Shown: piece by piece, positions 1 through 11,411 of the stretch
Layout of the letters: each line of letters starts with the position of its first letter
Position numbering within the stretch: the first letter of the stretch is position 1
Source of the DNA: Pleurodeles waltl
Taxonomy: Eukaryota > Chordata > Amphibia > Caudata > Salamandridae
Direction of reading: 5' to 3'
Assembly (NCBI RefSeq): GCF_031143425.1
Contig: NC_090440.1
Span: 1,266,211,123 to 1,266,275,122, forward strand
DNA length: 64,000 nucleotides
The notes under the pieces: generated by a model
The model's input: the letters and a program-made list of their open reading frames with translations, nothing else
Database searches by the model: none
Told to the model about the DNA's origin: nothing
Translations under genes and position numbers: made by a program

Positions 1-629
1 TTTGTGCTTTAATAATTATTAAAGAGTGGTGAAGCAAAGCACCACAAAAATGTTGACGCTATTGTTCTAAATGACACCATGGTACGCCATTTCGTAAATA
101 CGGTGCACACATTGTGGGGATAGGGTGACACAAGAAAAGTGGTGCTGCATTGGATGCAGCACCACGTTTCTTAAATTCAGTCCTAAATTTCTTAAATAGG
201 AATGATCTTGCTCTTTTGTGGGTAGGTCAACATTTCTCCCTAACCCACTCCCTCTTATTTCATCACCCTCCCTAAACCCTTCCTTACTCCCCCCTAATCC
301 CCTTCACTTTAATCATAAGTATTCCCAATTTTCCAGCCAGTCCCCTTAGTACCTCCCATATTTAATAATCTAACATGGTGTTGAGTGCCGGAAGACTTGG
401 GGCGAAATAGCTGCATGCTTAACAAATGCATTTGATTTATTGATTGATTTATAACAGAGACTCTTGGGGTGGAGATCTCCACACAAAACCACAGGAAAGG
501 CAAAGGTGTACAGTCTGCAAATATGTTTGTAAATAGCATGTTATAAAAAGCAGTTTGTGAATAGGCCCTTAAGTGATGCCCATGTGCTTGGCTAGAACCT
601 TTGTAAATCTGGGACTTGGTGTACATTTT
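1..629. other. Left flank with no gene seen
   Basis: No coding region is supported here. An 11-bp inverted repeat (139-149 with 155-165) encloses a 5-base loop and looks like a remnant of a GC-tipped MITE. Positions 230-310 are C/T-rich on the plus strand. The one longer minus-strand frame overlaps the LINE start and has no protein-like character. Confidence 0.5.
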
Positions 630-640
630 AATTGCTAGTC
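630..640. repeat. Target-site duplication, left copy (LINE)
   Basis: The 11-bp string AATTGCTAGTC occurs here and again at 3660-3670, exactly bracketing the LINE body. It is the expected product of target-primed reverse transcription. Confidence 0.85.
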
Positions 641-3600
641 GGATCATATGGAATATATACTTCAACCCACGAAAGATAGTGGTGGGCTTATAGCAGCCCA
701 CACACTGTTTTTTAACTCTCTAAAAACCCTACTTACTAAAGAGTCGGCAACAGAGCCTAAACAGAACTCTAACGCAAGATGGTTCAACACTGCATGCAGA
801 GAAGCACAGCATAAGTTGCTGAGAGCCCTAAGAGGTGGCCAGATGGATTATATAAGGGAAGCTAGAAAAGACTACAAAAAGGAACAAGGTAGAGCCCGTA
901 GGAAATGGGATGAATCAAGATGGGTCCTCCTCCTGGAATCTGCTAAAACAAACGACACCACGAAATTTTGGAAATTGGTAGCTGATGCCAGCAATGAACC
1001 ACACCGTTCGCCTGGTGCCTCAATACTCCCTGCAGAATGGTCCGACCATTTTTCCCAATTATACCTGGGGACCACCGATGCTGCTTCCCGGGATCTGATC
1101 CATATGATGACCACCGAGACCCCCAAAATTGAATTCACTTTGGCAGATACCAAGGCTGCGATTGCCTCAATGAAATGGGGAAAGGCCCCCGGCCTTGATA
1201 AAATACCAGGAGACCTTTACAAGACGAATCCAGATGTATGGGCCCCATACTTAAACCTCATTTCCAATGAGATAGCTGCTGGAGCACCTGTTCCGAGCTC
1301 CTGGTTGGGAGCAGAGATAGTCCCCATTTTTAAGAAAGGCGACCCCTCTAACCCTGCCAACTATCGCCCAATCTCCTTACTCGACAACTTCCAAAAAATC
1401 TTTGCAAAGCAAATTTTGTCCTGTCTAGAAGACTGGATTTTAGAAACAAATGCCATCTCTGATCTACAAGCAGGGTTCAGACCAGCAGTCAGTACTATAG
1501 ATCAGGTGCTAAGATTTTTAACAATAAAATGGAAAACTGTAGAAATAGGAAGGGGTAACCTTTACGTAGTTTTTATCGATCTCAGAGCCGCGTTCGACCT
1601 GGTCCCCAGAAACCAGTTATGGCTGACGCTAGCCAATATGGGTGTCCCACATGGCCTTCTGAAACTTATTACCCGCCTACATGAAAATACCTATGCCCAA
1701 ATCAGGAACGGCAAGAAGGGTGATCTCACAGAACCAGTGGCTATTGAGAGGGGAGTTAGACAGGGGTGCGTCCTGGCCCCAACTCTCTTTCTATTATACA
1801 TAAACAACTGTATCAAGTACTTAGTAAACTGCACAAATGATTCTCCCAAGCAGGCTGGAACCAAAGTCCCCTGCCTACTCTACGCAGATGACACTATTCT
1901 TTTGTCTAAATCACCCATGGGAATTCAAAACTTGGTAAACCAGTTTGGTGTATACTGCAGAAACTATGGATTAGACATAAACCATAAGAAAACTAAACTT
2001 ATGATATACAGCGCCCCGAACAAGAAGCTCAGCGCAAACATAAAGATGGATTTAACTCCCCTGGAGAGAGTAATGGAATATGACTACTTGGGCATTAGAC
2101 TATCTGACAAGGGCAGCTGGGAGCCAGCCATAAGGAAAGGGGCACTAACAATTAGCCAAAGATGTGGAGTAATAGGACGCAAAGCTAGTACTGCTACAAG
2201 CCCCCCTCTGATCCTTATCTCTGAAATATATAAAGCACAAATCCGTGCTGCGGCCCTATATGGAGCAGAACTTTGGGGATTACACAGACAGATGGATACT
2301 CTCCAAATCAAAGAAAATAACTTCCTTAGACACATATCTAGACTGGGGAGGGGCACGCCAATGCTCCCCCTCAGACTGGACCTGGGCTTAAATAGTATCA
2401 AAGACATAGCATATCTAAGACCACTCCTGTATTGGGTCAGACTATGGAAAACAGATGAACTTGAACCCTACAGGGCAGCAGTCAAAGAACTATTACCACC
2501 TCATCACGGATGGGAAAAAGTACGGTGGCTTAGGGTGATGAAAGCGGCATGGGCCAAATTGAGTCTATCCCAGTACTGGGAGAACCCCGAGATGATTCCT
2601 GGCAGTGCTAAACGCCTGATCAAAGAACATTATTGGGCAAAAATCAACGAGGAATCTCTCGGTCCAAATGGGTCAGGTCGGCTGACAGCAGAATTCCTGC
2701 TGGTCAAACACGTTCCCTTCCCTGAAAGCTCCCTGGATCTACCCATACCAGCCCGTGCTCGCTCTCTATTACTCCAGCTCAGGTACGGGACATTGGCGGT
2801 CAATAGCTACACGGCTGGTTGGTCGACTAACAGTTCCCCATCGGACAAATGCATAAATTGTCACTTATGCAAGGAAACTGCTGAACACGTCCTATTTTTT
2901 TGCCCTCTGTACAAAGGTCCCCGAGGGAAGTGGATTATTCCCTTGTGCAGAACACTCCAACCACTATCCCGCAACAGTCTATTCAGAATATGTAAATACG
3001 ACACTTCCATACTGATAATCAGCGCTGTTTCTAAATATCTGGCAGGAGCATGGAAAATTCGTAATAGGACTATTTTAGATTTTAACTCACTGTTTGAAGA
3101 GCTGTCTAGAAAATAGTAAATCAGCATCCTGTTATATTAGCCTTGGGCTCTAATTGTAAACCGCGACTTATTGAGCCCAAAGACCGTATCTCTGAATAAG
3201 TGCTACATTGAGTTATTTTAACTAAAGTGTTTTATAAATTTAAAATTATACTTAATTTTATAATTGTCAAGATGCAATTTATTGGATTAATTAACCCAAA
3301 AGAACTAATTAACCTAGAGCATCATCTACCACTGTCTGACTTCTTAAATTTTTAATCGGTTTTACTGTCTGGAGTTTCAATGCCTGATTTTATATAGAGA
3401 TGTGCTACACAACAGTTTTTACGTTATTGTTATTTTACTGTTCAGGGTTATGTACAGGGTAAGATCCAAAGACTATTCCGAGCACCTCCTTCACCCCACC
3501 TATTTATGAAATCTTTCTCAGGCAGCTACTGGACCCCTACTTTTTTTACTATTGTTCCTTTTACTGTGTATTGGTTATGGTTTTTATCTTTCTGTATGTA

Positions 3601-3659
3601 TGTATATATTTTTAAACCTTTTAAATGGCCCAAATTTGGACCGAATAAACTATTGATTG
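641..3659 (+). mobile_element. 5'-truncated non-LTR retrotransposon (LINE)
   Basis: A LINE insertion of about 3.0 kb bounded by an 11-bp target duplication. It holds an open reverse-transcriptase frame and a 3' UTR of about 540 bp. The 3' end is the short tandem motif ATTGATTGA after an AATAAA, rather than a long poly(A). Short tandem 3' tails are typical of CR1/L2-type and related clades and not of L1. The apurinic endonuclease domain expected upstream of the RT is absent, so the copy is 5'-truncated. The clade is not settled from sequence alone. Confidence 0.88.
648..3116 (+). CDS. LINE ORF2 fragment: reverse transcriptase with C-terminal zinc knuckle
   Basis: An 822-residue open frame that lacks the N-terminal endonuclease. 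The start is just the first ATG after the truncation point; an in-frame TAG lies upstream at 636-638. Visible RT motifs are YRPISLL (239-245), a first catalytic Asp in the FIDLRAAFD block (about 311), GVRQGCVLAP (369-378) and YADD (412-415). A linker and thumb follow, then a cysteine/histidine cluster (C735, C738, C741, H747, C752) of the kind found at the C-terminus of many LINE ORF2 proteins. Family role: target-primed reverse transcription. The frame has no stop or shift over 2.4 kb, so the insertion is probably young. Without an endonuclease it should not be autonomous. The RT identity is clear; the clade is open. Confidence 0.92.
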   Translation: MEYILQPTKDSGGLIAAHTLFFNSLKTLLTKESATEPKQNSNARWFNTACREAQHKLLRALRGGQMDYIREARKDYKKEQGRARRKWDESRWVLLLESAKTNDTTKFWKLVADASNEPHRSPGASILPAEWSDHFSQLYLGTTDAASRDLIHMMTTETPKIEFTLADTKAAIASMKWGKAPGLDKIPGDLYKTNPDVWAPYLNLISNEIAAGAPVPSSWLGAEIVPIFKKGDPSNPANYRPISLLDNFQKIFAKQILSCLEDWILETNAISDLQAGFRPAVSTIDQVLRFLTIKWKTVEIGRGNLYVVFIDLRAAFDLVPRNQLWLTLANMGVPHGLLKLITRLHENTYAQIRNGKKGDLTEPVAIERGVRQGCVLAPTLFLLYINNCIKYLVNCTNDSPKQAGTKVPCLLYADDTILLSKSPMGIQNLVNQFGVYCRNYGLDINHKKTKLMIYSAPNKKLSANIKMDLTPLERVMEYDYLGIRLSDKGSWEPAIRKGALTISQRCGVIGRKASTATSPPLILISEIYKAQIRAAALYGAELWGLHRQMDTLQIKENNFLRHISRLGRGTPMLPLRLDLGLNSIKDIAYLRPLLYWVRLWKTDELEPYRAAVKELLPPHHGWEKVRWLRVMKAAWAKLSLSQYWENPEMIPGSAKRLIKEHYWAKINEESLGPNGSGRLTAEFLLVKHVPFPESSLDLPIPARARSLLLQLRYGTLAVNSYTAGWSTNSSPSDKCINCHLCKETAEHVLFFCPLYKGPRGKWIIPLCRTLQPLSRNSLFRICKYDTSILIISAVSKYLAGAWKIRNRTILDFNSLFEELSRK

Positions 3660-3670
3660 AATTGCTAGTC
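3660..3670. repeat. Target-site duplication, right copy (LINE)
   Basis: Identical to 630-640 and directly after the ATTG-type tail. Confidence 0.85.
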
Positions 3671-4036
3671 TATGAGTCATACGTGTTATTTTTGGATAAA
3701 TACATTTACCATAGCACTTCACATTATTTCTTCATTTAGGACAGGTTTGTTTTTTTCACATAACTCAGATCTAAATTTTAAGACTCATTGATAAGTTTTC
3801 ATTATTTCTTAACCATATGTTCAGCTATTAATTCTCACTTAGGTTGCATGTTCAACATGGGTCTCAGTTTCATTCATTAAGCTGAACAGCCTGGTTAATG
3901 TAGTAAGGTATTCCTATGACTATGTAATTATGGAGGAATGTGTTTTTGAAAAGAAGTTGATTAATGGTTAGAGGACAGAGGGATAGTTCATTAGTTGTGT
4001 CCTTATTGACTAAACATTTTCCAAGATTAAAGGAAT

Positions 4037-4092
4037 TTAGAAAGGTATGGTTTTTCCAAGTTTTGAGTTGTCTTCAAACACCAAGCAATCTC
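4037..4092 (-). CDS. Candidate terminal exon of host gene
   Basis: On the minus strand an acceptor (TGTAACAG) at 4093-4094 opens a 56-nt segment that ends in TAA at 4037-4039. It encodes a short tail beginning GDCLVFEDNSKLG. Its leading phase (2 nt) fits the trailing phase (1 nt) of the candidate 32-nt exon at 5170-5201. I do not recognise the protein. The exon is short, so chance is a real alternative. Confidence 0.4.
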
Positions 4093-5169
4093 CTGTTACA
4101 TGTAAATGGTTCCTGAACACATTACAATACAGTAATATAATAAATGCATTATGTTTCAGTATATTTGTAATTATGAATACATGTTTTAAACAGACAAAAG
4201 GGAAAGAATCTGAGAAATACTTATAGATACATGCCTTCATCTCATTTTCTGTAAGTAAATTCTTAATACCACTGATTTTCAGGCTATTTCTTAGTCTAAA
4301 AAAGAATATTTACATATTAATTGATTGTTAGTGGCATTTTTATTTGAAAAGCAAATTCACTGAATGGAATCCATGTTTATATTCAACTCATATTAAAATA
4401 TACTTGTTCAGCGTATTAAAATATAGTAATGCCTAGCCCTTAATTTATTCTATTAAATGTTCCAATGTATACATTTGTTTAATAGATTTCTTCTGTGGTC
4501 CTATCAAACCATGAAATGCAGTGCATTCTGCAGAATCATATTCTAAAAGTGCCTTCAGATGCATTGGCATCCAACATTTTCACTAATTCTGTGACTTTAT
4601 TTAAACCTAACCAATTTTGATTAGTTTCTTGCATATTGCACTTTACTGATAAAAACTTGAAATTTCATGTTACAAAAACCTTTAACTGATCATAATTTCA
4701 CATATCTGGGGGTTCACTTATATAGCTTGGTATACCTACGTTGGGAATGCCAAAAACCATTTAAAAAACATTCTTATGCATGACATCTCAGTATTCTGCT
4801 GTATAAATAAATGTGAGAAACTCTGTCTTTAGCATCTTGCCTGAGATCCAACCAAAAGGGAGAACATATAGGAATCACAGCCTCAAATGATGTCATGTGA
4901 TATACATTGGGTAAAAGGAAATATGTTTTTCCTGGGTCTACTGCACTCGTCAAAAAACATTATCCTTTACCACAATCATTTGACATGGATTCTCCTTTAG
5001 AAATAGGGTAAGTGGAACAGTAAACAATCACTTGTAACATTCATAAAATATAAATGTGGAGTTATGCAGTACAAACTGCCTTAACATCAATATTTACTGT
5101 GTTTTACTGTTTAGCATGTTCCCTTTCAAGAAGCAGTGCATATATTGCAATATTAGGATGCATATTTAC
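4093..5169. other. AT-rich, intron-like; nothing further seen
   Basis: Low-GC sequence without long frames or recognisable repeats on either strand. It lies between two candidate exons of the minus-strand gene and is most simply read as intron. Confidence 0.4.
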
Positions 5170-5201
5170 CTGTCCAATTAAGTGGAAATTCTTTGTGGCA
5201 T
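5170..5201 (-). CDS. Candidate 32-nt micro-exon of host gene
   Basis: Bounded on the minus strand by a strong acceptor (TCATTTCATTGCAG) and a CAG|GTAAAT donor. In the phase that joins to the candidate terminal exon it reads HKEFPLNWT. The splice sites are good, but 32 nt is too short to prove coding. Confidence 0.35.
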
Positions 5202-5690
5202 CTGCAATGAAATGATGTGGCCAAAAAAATATGTTATTGGCACATTTGCACAGTCAGAATGTATCCACTGTCTGCAGTTTTCACACTCTATCCATCATAG
5301 TTTTTGTTCTTTTGGATACAGAGACCTGCTCATGCAAATATATCACAAGAGCAATTTAACAGCCGTGCAATGTAAAAATTTTTATACAATGTGCATTATT
5401 TTAACCAGTTTTGCAGACAATAGCAATGTATTAACTTTGTCATCATTTTAAAAAAAACAACAAACAACACAGCACCATTAAAATGTCATTAAAATGTAAT
5501 GGTGCATCTTGTCTTCTTTTTTCCAAATTAGAAATGTTACTATTGATTTATACATGAAACAGCATCACTACAGAATCATATACATTACATTCCCTCTAAC
5601 AACTTTTGTTATCTTGGTTGTGAATTTTAATATTCAATGACATCCCAGAATTTCTCACACATCACTTTCTTGGTAAAGGCAGAGTATCAC

Positions 5691-5852
5691 CTTTGCAGCC
5701 AGACATTCAGTGTCAACTGTTCCTTGAACTAGGCTTTTTGGCGTTTCACTTTTTTCAAATACTCTTTCTGCTGCTCCTAACGTTTCATATTTTGGCGTTA
5801 ACTGTTCATTGTGCAGTTCAGTCTCTTGGTGAACTGAGGCTATCTTTTCCAT
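5691..5852 (-). CDS. Candidate host exon (54 codons, acidic)
   Basis: Exactly 54 codons open in one frame between an acceptor (GATCGCTGAG) and a donor (AAAG|GTGATA). The peptide begins MEKIASVHQE and ends ECLAAK; it is charged and hydrophilic. The length is a multiple of three and both ends are phase 0. The upstream polypyrimidine tract is modest. I do not recognise the protein. The preceding candidate exon (7617-7719) ends in a different phase, so at least one exon would be missing between them. Confidence 0.5.
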
Positions 5853-6763
5853 CTCAGCGATCAATGAAAGAACAATATATTTACAAAGGTTACTTCTAAT
5901 TTAAATTACCATAGAGCAGTAGGATACACGGTGAGCAAGGACCCTTAAGACCAAAGATATTTGTGTGCCCATCTGTTACTTAGTAACACAAATGCAACTG
6001 TTTTTCATGGTTGTTTAAATAACAGGGGAATGGATTTCCACCAAAAGAAAAATTCTTTTCATTTTATGAAAAATAAATTTTGAACGGAAATCATGAACAA
6101 AAACCATAATGATTGCTAAATTAACTTTGTGGTAACATTATGAAATACTAACATACAACTTGTAAATTGTTTACAGTTTAATCCAAACACATATCTAAAA
6201 AGCATGCGTACATAATGTAATGGAAGTAATTCAAATTTTTGCATGATAAGATTTTGTTTTAAGGCTGCTAGAGAGGTAACACTTTTGTGATCGTCATATA
6301 CTCTTCAATATCGAACAGCTACAGTGAAATTAATAATATATTTTGCTAAATATTTTGCTTTGATACATTCTCTTAGTTGGACTCGGCATCTGGCATTAAA
6401 CATTCAGCTGTTTTATAATGCTATCATATTAGGCTGAACATATGCATGTCATGGGAAAACAAGGATCACAGTCATAACAATTTCCAATTCTGTTGTAGCA
6501 GGAGAAGTAATTATGCAAGTTGAATAAGCTAACTTTCTGCCATGACAAGTGGATACAAGGCCCCAGTTGCTTCTAATTAAGGACTGACAGTCCAACAGCA
6601 TCTATGCTCATAATTTCTGAGGTGAATTTATGATCTCGTACACACCATCCAACTTATGTTAACTGTTCTTTGCATATATTTTACACAAACCACAAGCCAT
6701 AATTTCACAACACGCATAAAATGCACATCAATATTGAACATTACTGAGTAAAATAAACACTAC
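5853..6763. other. Intron-like gap; nothing seen
   Basis: AT-rich, with no supported coding, RNA gene or repeat. A missing exon of the minus-strand gene could lie here. Confidence 0.35.
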
Positions 6764-7314
6764 GGGCATGATTATGAGGCTGGCGGTCTGGAGAACCCCA
6801 GCCTTGAGGTGACTGCTGGAACGCCACAGCTGTGGCGGTCCGACCGTCACATTATGAGTTTGGTGGACACAACTGGCAACCGATCGCCGTCCCCACCAGG
6901 ATCTTAGATCCTGATGGCCTAACGGTGGTGCAGGTTGTAATCAGACAGGGCGGTGCTAAACTCAATGGTCTTACTGCCATGAAAAGGCTGCACGGAGAAC
7001 AAGTGCAGGTGGCCACAGGGGGCATGGTAGTGCAGGGGTCCTCCTGCCTAGCAACCTCAAAAAGCGCACTGCCAGCTGTGCAGACAGAGTGCATTTCGAG
7101 GTTGTTGGTGCCCCCTGCATGTGACAGCATTGCTGATAGCTCTATTATGAGCCTGCAACAATGCTGCAGCACCTTACCCACCATGGTTTACGCCAGACAG
7201 CCCAGTGGGAAAGTCATAATAGGGCTGGCGAGGAGGTCGCCAGTACGGCAGGGCCCACCCGATTGGGAGTTTGGCAGACGGGTGTTTCTGTCTGCCAAAC
7301 TCCTAAGCAGCCCC
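6764..7314. mobile_element. Harbinger-type MITE, degraded
   Basis: A GC-rich block of about 550 bp in AT-rich surroundings. The left end starts GGGCATGATTATGAG and the right end, read inward, starts GGGGCTGCTTAGGAG. Both match the GGGCCTGATTAGGAG ends of the Harbinger elements in this window. The flanking trinucleotides are TAC and TAA, so the 3-bp target duplication is decayed or was imperfect. The 161-codon frame inside is a by-product of the high GC and has no domain. Confidence 0.65.
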
Positions 7315-7616
7315 TAAAGGTACCCACATTATAATTGAACCTATGATGTTAACCCATTTTATTATAAAACATGTATTTCTCATAGGAACATTTTTCAGAT
7401 TTACCAGTATTTTTTGATATAATAAATGAATGAATTATCATACTTGCTTTCTTAGAGTCTGCATGAGACTTGATGCATTGTATCTTCTTAATTGCTGCAA
7501 GTTATCAGCTGATAATCCTTCAGATGACATTAAGATACCATGACTTACTATATCAGCTGCCTATCATTCGGAATTGAAAACAGTTTAAGTCAGTATAGAT
7601 TTCTATTGATACTTAC
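7315..7616. other. Intron-like gap; nothing seen
   Basis: AT-rich sequence with no supported feature. Confidence 0.35.
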
Positions 7617-7719
7617 AGTGCAGACAAAAATACTACAACTCTCACTGTCTGTCTGTTTCCATAGAACTGGGTATTCACGTTTCCAATTTTGAAGATTCCA
7701 TATGTGACTGAAAACATTA
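7617..7719 (-). CDS. Candidate host exon, beta-strand-rich
   Basis: On the minus strand a classic acceptor (TTTTTTTCTATTTCAG) is followed by 103 nt and a donor (GCACT|GTAAGTAT). The frame reads MFSVTYGIFKIGNVN, then a short stretch ending TVRVVVFLSA. Alternating hydrophobic residues suggest beta strands, as in Ig-like or MSP-like folds; this is inference. Both splice sites are strong. It starts with 2 nt of a split codon and ends with 2 nt. An alternative acceptor lies 11 nt inside. Protein family not recognised. Confidence 0.6.
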
Positions 7720-10493
7720 CTGAAATAGAAAAAAAATATGAAATCATGACATATTGAATGAGTGCGCCATACATTTTATATTATTATTTTAAAATAACTA
7801 ATAATAATAATTTAACTTGTCTGGCATTGATTCTTGCCAAAGGTTGTTCATGTCATCATCTTCAATACTGTTATATATGCTGAAGAAATCAAACACTTGT
7901 TTGATATGTTTTGTCATTCAAAACCTTCAAAAACAAACGGAATGTGCTTTAAGTTAAGTGTGTTCCTAGTATTTGCCAAATGTTTTAAATATGTGGTGAA
8001 TAGCATTAGAGGTTTTACACCCTTATGTGATCACTTCACAGTAGTATGTAATGAGAAATTGAGGTTGATACCAATAAATGGGCATTAATGCTGCTTCAGT
8101 GTTATGGTCATGGACTCCTGTCTTGTGTCTACTTTTGCAGCAATGTTATCAGTTTTTCCATTCTGACACTGAAAATCCCAAAAGATATGAACACCGAGTT
8201 GGATGCATGTGAATATTCATGAAGGTAATAGGCTGTGCCATTTTTTTACTTTGCATTTGAATGAGATCCTACACTCAAAGTGCTTTAAAACAATCATAGA
8301 ATCTAAGGGTAGTTTATATAAGTTCATCTATAAATAGGCAGAACATGCTGATCTTCAAACATCACGCTTTCGTTATACAGAAAGTTTCTTGAGAAAAAGC
8401 TATTGTAATCACAGTTGTCTAAACTGGCAAACAGCAACTTTTTAATGAATAGGCTATTTTAAAAAATAGCAGTTTTAGTATGCAAAAAAATCTGTTTCTG
8501 ATTGAAATAAAGATTACCTATCAACTTAGGACAGCATATGAAAAACTGCACCGTTACAGATCTACTTTTAATATTGCTCGTAATTGCTAAAACTTTATTA
8601 AAGATTTCTTCTCCATAGTTGTATCTTTAGCTGCTGTAAAATATGGGCATGTCCAATTGATTCTTATATTTAAAATCTTTGACTAAAATGAACTCCAGGC
8701 TGTGTTAATACTGCAGGCAGGTAGGAATGCAAAACAATCAAAAGAAGTGTGGTGAAAATCTTCATGTATCATGGAAAATATTGGGAAGAACTTGGGGCCG
8801 ATTCAAATATTTATCAATGTTGAAATGTCCTACTGGTAAACATCCCCTGTACTTGAAGTGAAAATTTAAAAGAGCCATACCAATCTCACTCCAGACAAAG
8901 GGAAACTAATTCTCAACACCCTGGTGAATGGACCATGTTACACCACATAAGATAGAAAGGAGACACATTTTCCCATACAAATATGTATACAATATTCAAA
9001 TTGCTGACACATACATAAAAAACACTGCACAGTCTAGAAATCACTTACCTCAACAGCTGCAACACCTTTTACACCCCCAACAGCCACCTTCAATCAGTCA
9101 ATCTCCTGATCACCACTGAACCCCACATCCGAAGATGGCATCACCTTCTTGGATCTGGCTACTAACCACCTTCACAAGATGGCTGCCAACTCAGTCTTTC
9201 AATTCAGAAAGAAATTGAAAATGTGGCACTTCACATAAGCAGCAACCAGGCCAGCACCGCTTTGCTCACCTTCACCATGATGCCCTCCCGGATGAGATAT
9301 ATGATTTAAAAGTATTCATGACATGACATGGCATGACAGACCAGACGCATGGTCTCATCTTTGACTTTCTTATTTTGACTGAAATGTAGTGAGCCTTTGT
9401 AAAGCCATATTTGCTAACTGCACAAAAGTGAAAGGTGACATCTGCAGTATGCTTGGAAGTTTGGTATTAACATAATGTCACTTTCAAAAATTATGAATGA
9501 AATAAGCAATTTTGTATACACTGGAGTTATGAGTTATTTTGGTTTAATTCCTAAAATATGAAGGAAAATACCAAGCAGGAATCTAACAATACCAGGAAAA
9601 TGAGATGTACACATCTGAACTGTTAGGACTAGACACTTACAGATCTTCAATGAGCCTCAACAAGTCAGAAATATATATGAGGTTACTGAGCTCTGTTGAG
9701 GCTACCATTTTAATTAAGATTGCTCATTTATGTGAGTAATTGGCAAAATGAGTTAATCCTTATCTATAATGGTGCATATGAGCCACAGTATTGAGTGGAC
9801 CTAGATTAATTAACAGTCTTTCACATTAATTCAAAATTGGCCATCCATTAAATTTTTATACCTGCTTCCTGGAATATTGTGATTACTATAGTGTAGTGGA
9901 CTGCAATTGTAACTCTGATTTTCAAATATGTTCAACATTAAAACAATTCAACAAATGTCAATTAAGTTAGAAAATGACCATCAACAGTGAATAACTTTCA
10001 AACAAGCTCTTCCTTGCAAATACGTTGTCAAAAATGAAGTTGTAGCATTGCAGGAAGAATTCCAAAAGTAGATTGCATTATTTGCTTCAAAAACCCCAAT
10101 GAAGACTTTCTTACTCCCTTACATTTAAACTTGAGATGTTTTGCTTTACTGTTCCTAAAGTTTGTTATTCCCTCCACTAAAAAAACAAACCAGAATGTTT
10201 CTATCATGTGGTACTAAAAATACATAAAACTACGATTGTATTGCAAGAAAGGCATGTTTCCATTGTTCTCTGGCACTGCTCAAATATATCACATAGTGCA
10301 GTTACATGCTCAAACATGCACGCCCTGTGTGCACACAAACACACACACAGCTGTTCAATTCAATAACCTATGAAACAGTAAAATTAATTGGTTAACTTAT
10401 CCTATTCCATTCATTGAGGTTCACAAAATTATATTATCGGACATACTCTTTATCACATATTTAGTCAATTATATAATCACAAGAAATTATTAT
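7720..10493. other. Intron-like AT-rich stretch
   Basis: No supported gene. A perfect donor-like GAG|GTAAGTG lies on the minus strand near 9039-9041, but every frame upstream of it is closed. A short CA-rich run sits at about 10329-10350. Confidence 0.4.
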
Positions 10494-10859
10494 AGCCTTA
10501 GAACCCGGCGTAGCGGGCTCTACCGGCTATTAAAGGCCCGCTCCCTTGTTAAATGCCCTAGCTGAAGGCGAGGGCATTTAATAAGGGAAAGGGTCTTTAA
10601 TAGCCGGTATAGCCCGCTACGTGGGGTTCTAAGGCTATTAGAACATTCTGCCACTCAGGGCAGAATGTTCTATTTAAAAAAACAAATTGCTCACAGAGCC
10701 CGAGGGGATTAAAATCCCCTCGGGCTCTGTGAGGCTTTGTTCACAGCTGCTGCTGTGAACAAAGCGAACATTGGAATGTTGGCGCTGCAGGCTTTTACCA
10801 GCCAGTAAAAGCCCGCAGCACTCCATTGTTTTCAATGGAGCTGCCAACTTCCAATGTTC
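10494..10859. repeat. Cluster of five abutting hairpins (foldback element)
   Basis: Five consecutive inverted repeats lie head to tail: 10494-10637 (arms of about 64 bp, imperfect), 10639-10672 (14-bp arms), 10691-10732 (perfect 20-bp arms, 2-nt loop), 10734-10765 (14-bp arms) and 10766-10859 (nested arms with two inner hairpins). The block is far richer in GC than its flanks. It looks like a foldback or composite non-autonomous DNA transposon. No transposase is encoded and I could not fix a target duplication. Confidence 0.75.
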
Positions 10860-10866
10860 TAATATA

Positions 10867-11411
10867 ATAGTAGAAGAGGCCACAAACAAATATGGACCCT
10901 GGTTACTGCAAGAATGTATGTATACTACAGTAGTAAAGTTCAGTTTCCTATGTGTTATCGTATTTGCTCCAAATGCATGAAATTGAAAGGCACTGAACAA
11001 ATGTCAACAAATCAGATATATTCATAGACAGTAATGCTGTGTAGTAAATAATTTAAAATTCGGATATGTTACATCACTTATAGACTGTTTTTAAGTAATA
11101 CCAATATGATACCATAGACTTTCACCAGATCTATATTTTGCTCTATATTTTTCAGTTTTATTCTTGAAACGCTAAATATCATCAAAGGTAGTATATCATA
11201 ATTACAGTACGTCACACAACTGTAATTTGCTATATTATTTTTCTTTGGTTTTTAGAAGAGCAGGTTCAAAGTTTCACAGTCTGGTAAAGAGCTGCTCTAA
11301 TCTGCATGCAGTAGTTCTGTGATAGTTTTAAAAATGTTTAACCTCAAGATCGTGATCAACATCTATCAAAATAACATATGTTATGTTACAGAAGCACAAG
11401 CCTGCATACTT
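10867..11411. other. Intron-like gap with one possible exon remnant
   Basis: Next to the hairpin cluster the minus strand shows an acceptor (CATTCTTGCAG at about 10907) followed by a short open stretch reading NQGPYLFVASS. It runs into the hairpin block without a donor. Otherwise nothing is seen. Confidence 0.25.

Noticed and set aside
6832..7317. 161-codon plus-strand frame
   Set aside because: Lies wholly within a GC-rich MITE, has no domain, and is matched by an equally long antisense frame.
9018..9300. Exon ending in a perfect GAG|GTAAGTG donor on the minus strand
   Set aside because: All three frames upstream of the donor are closed within 60 bp and no acceptor gives an open exon.
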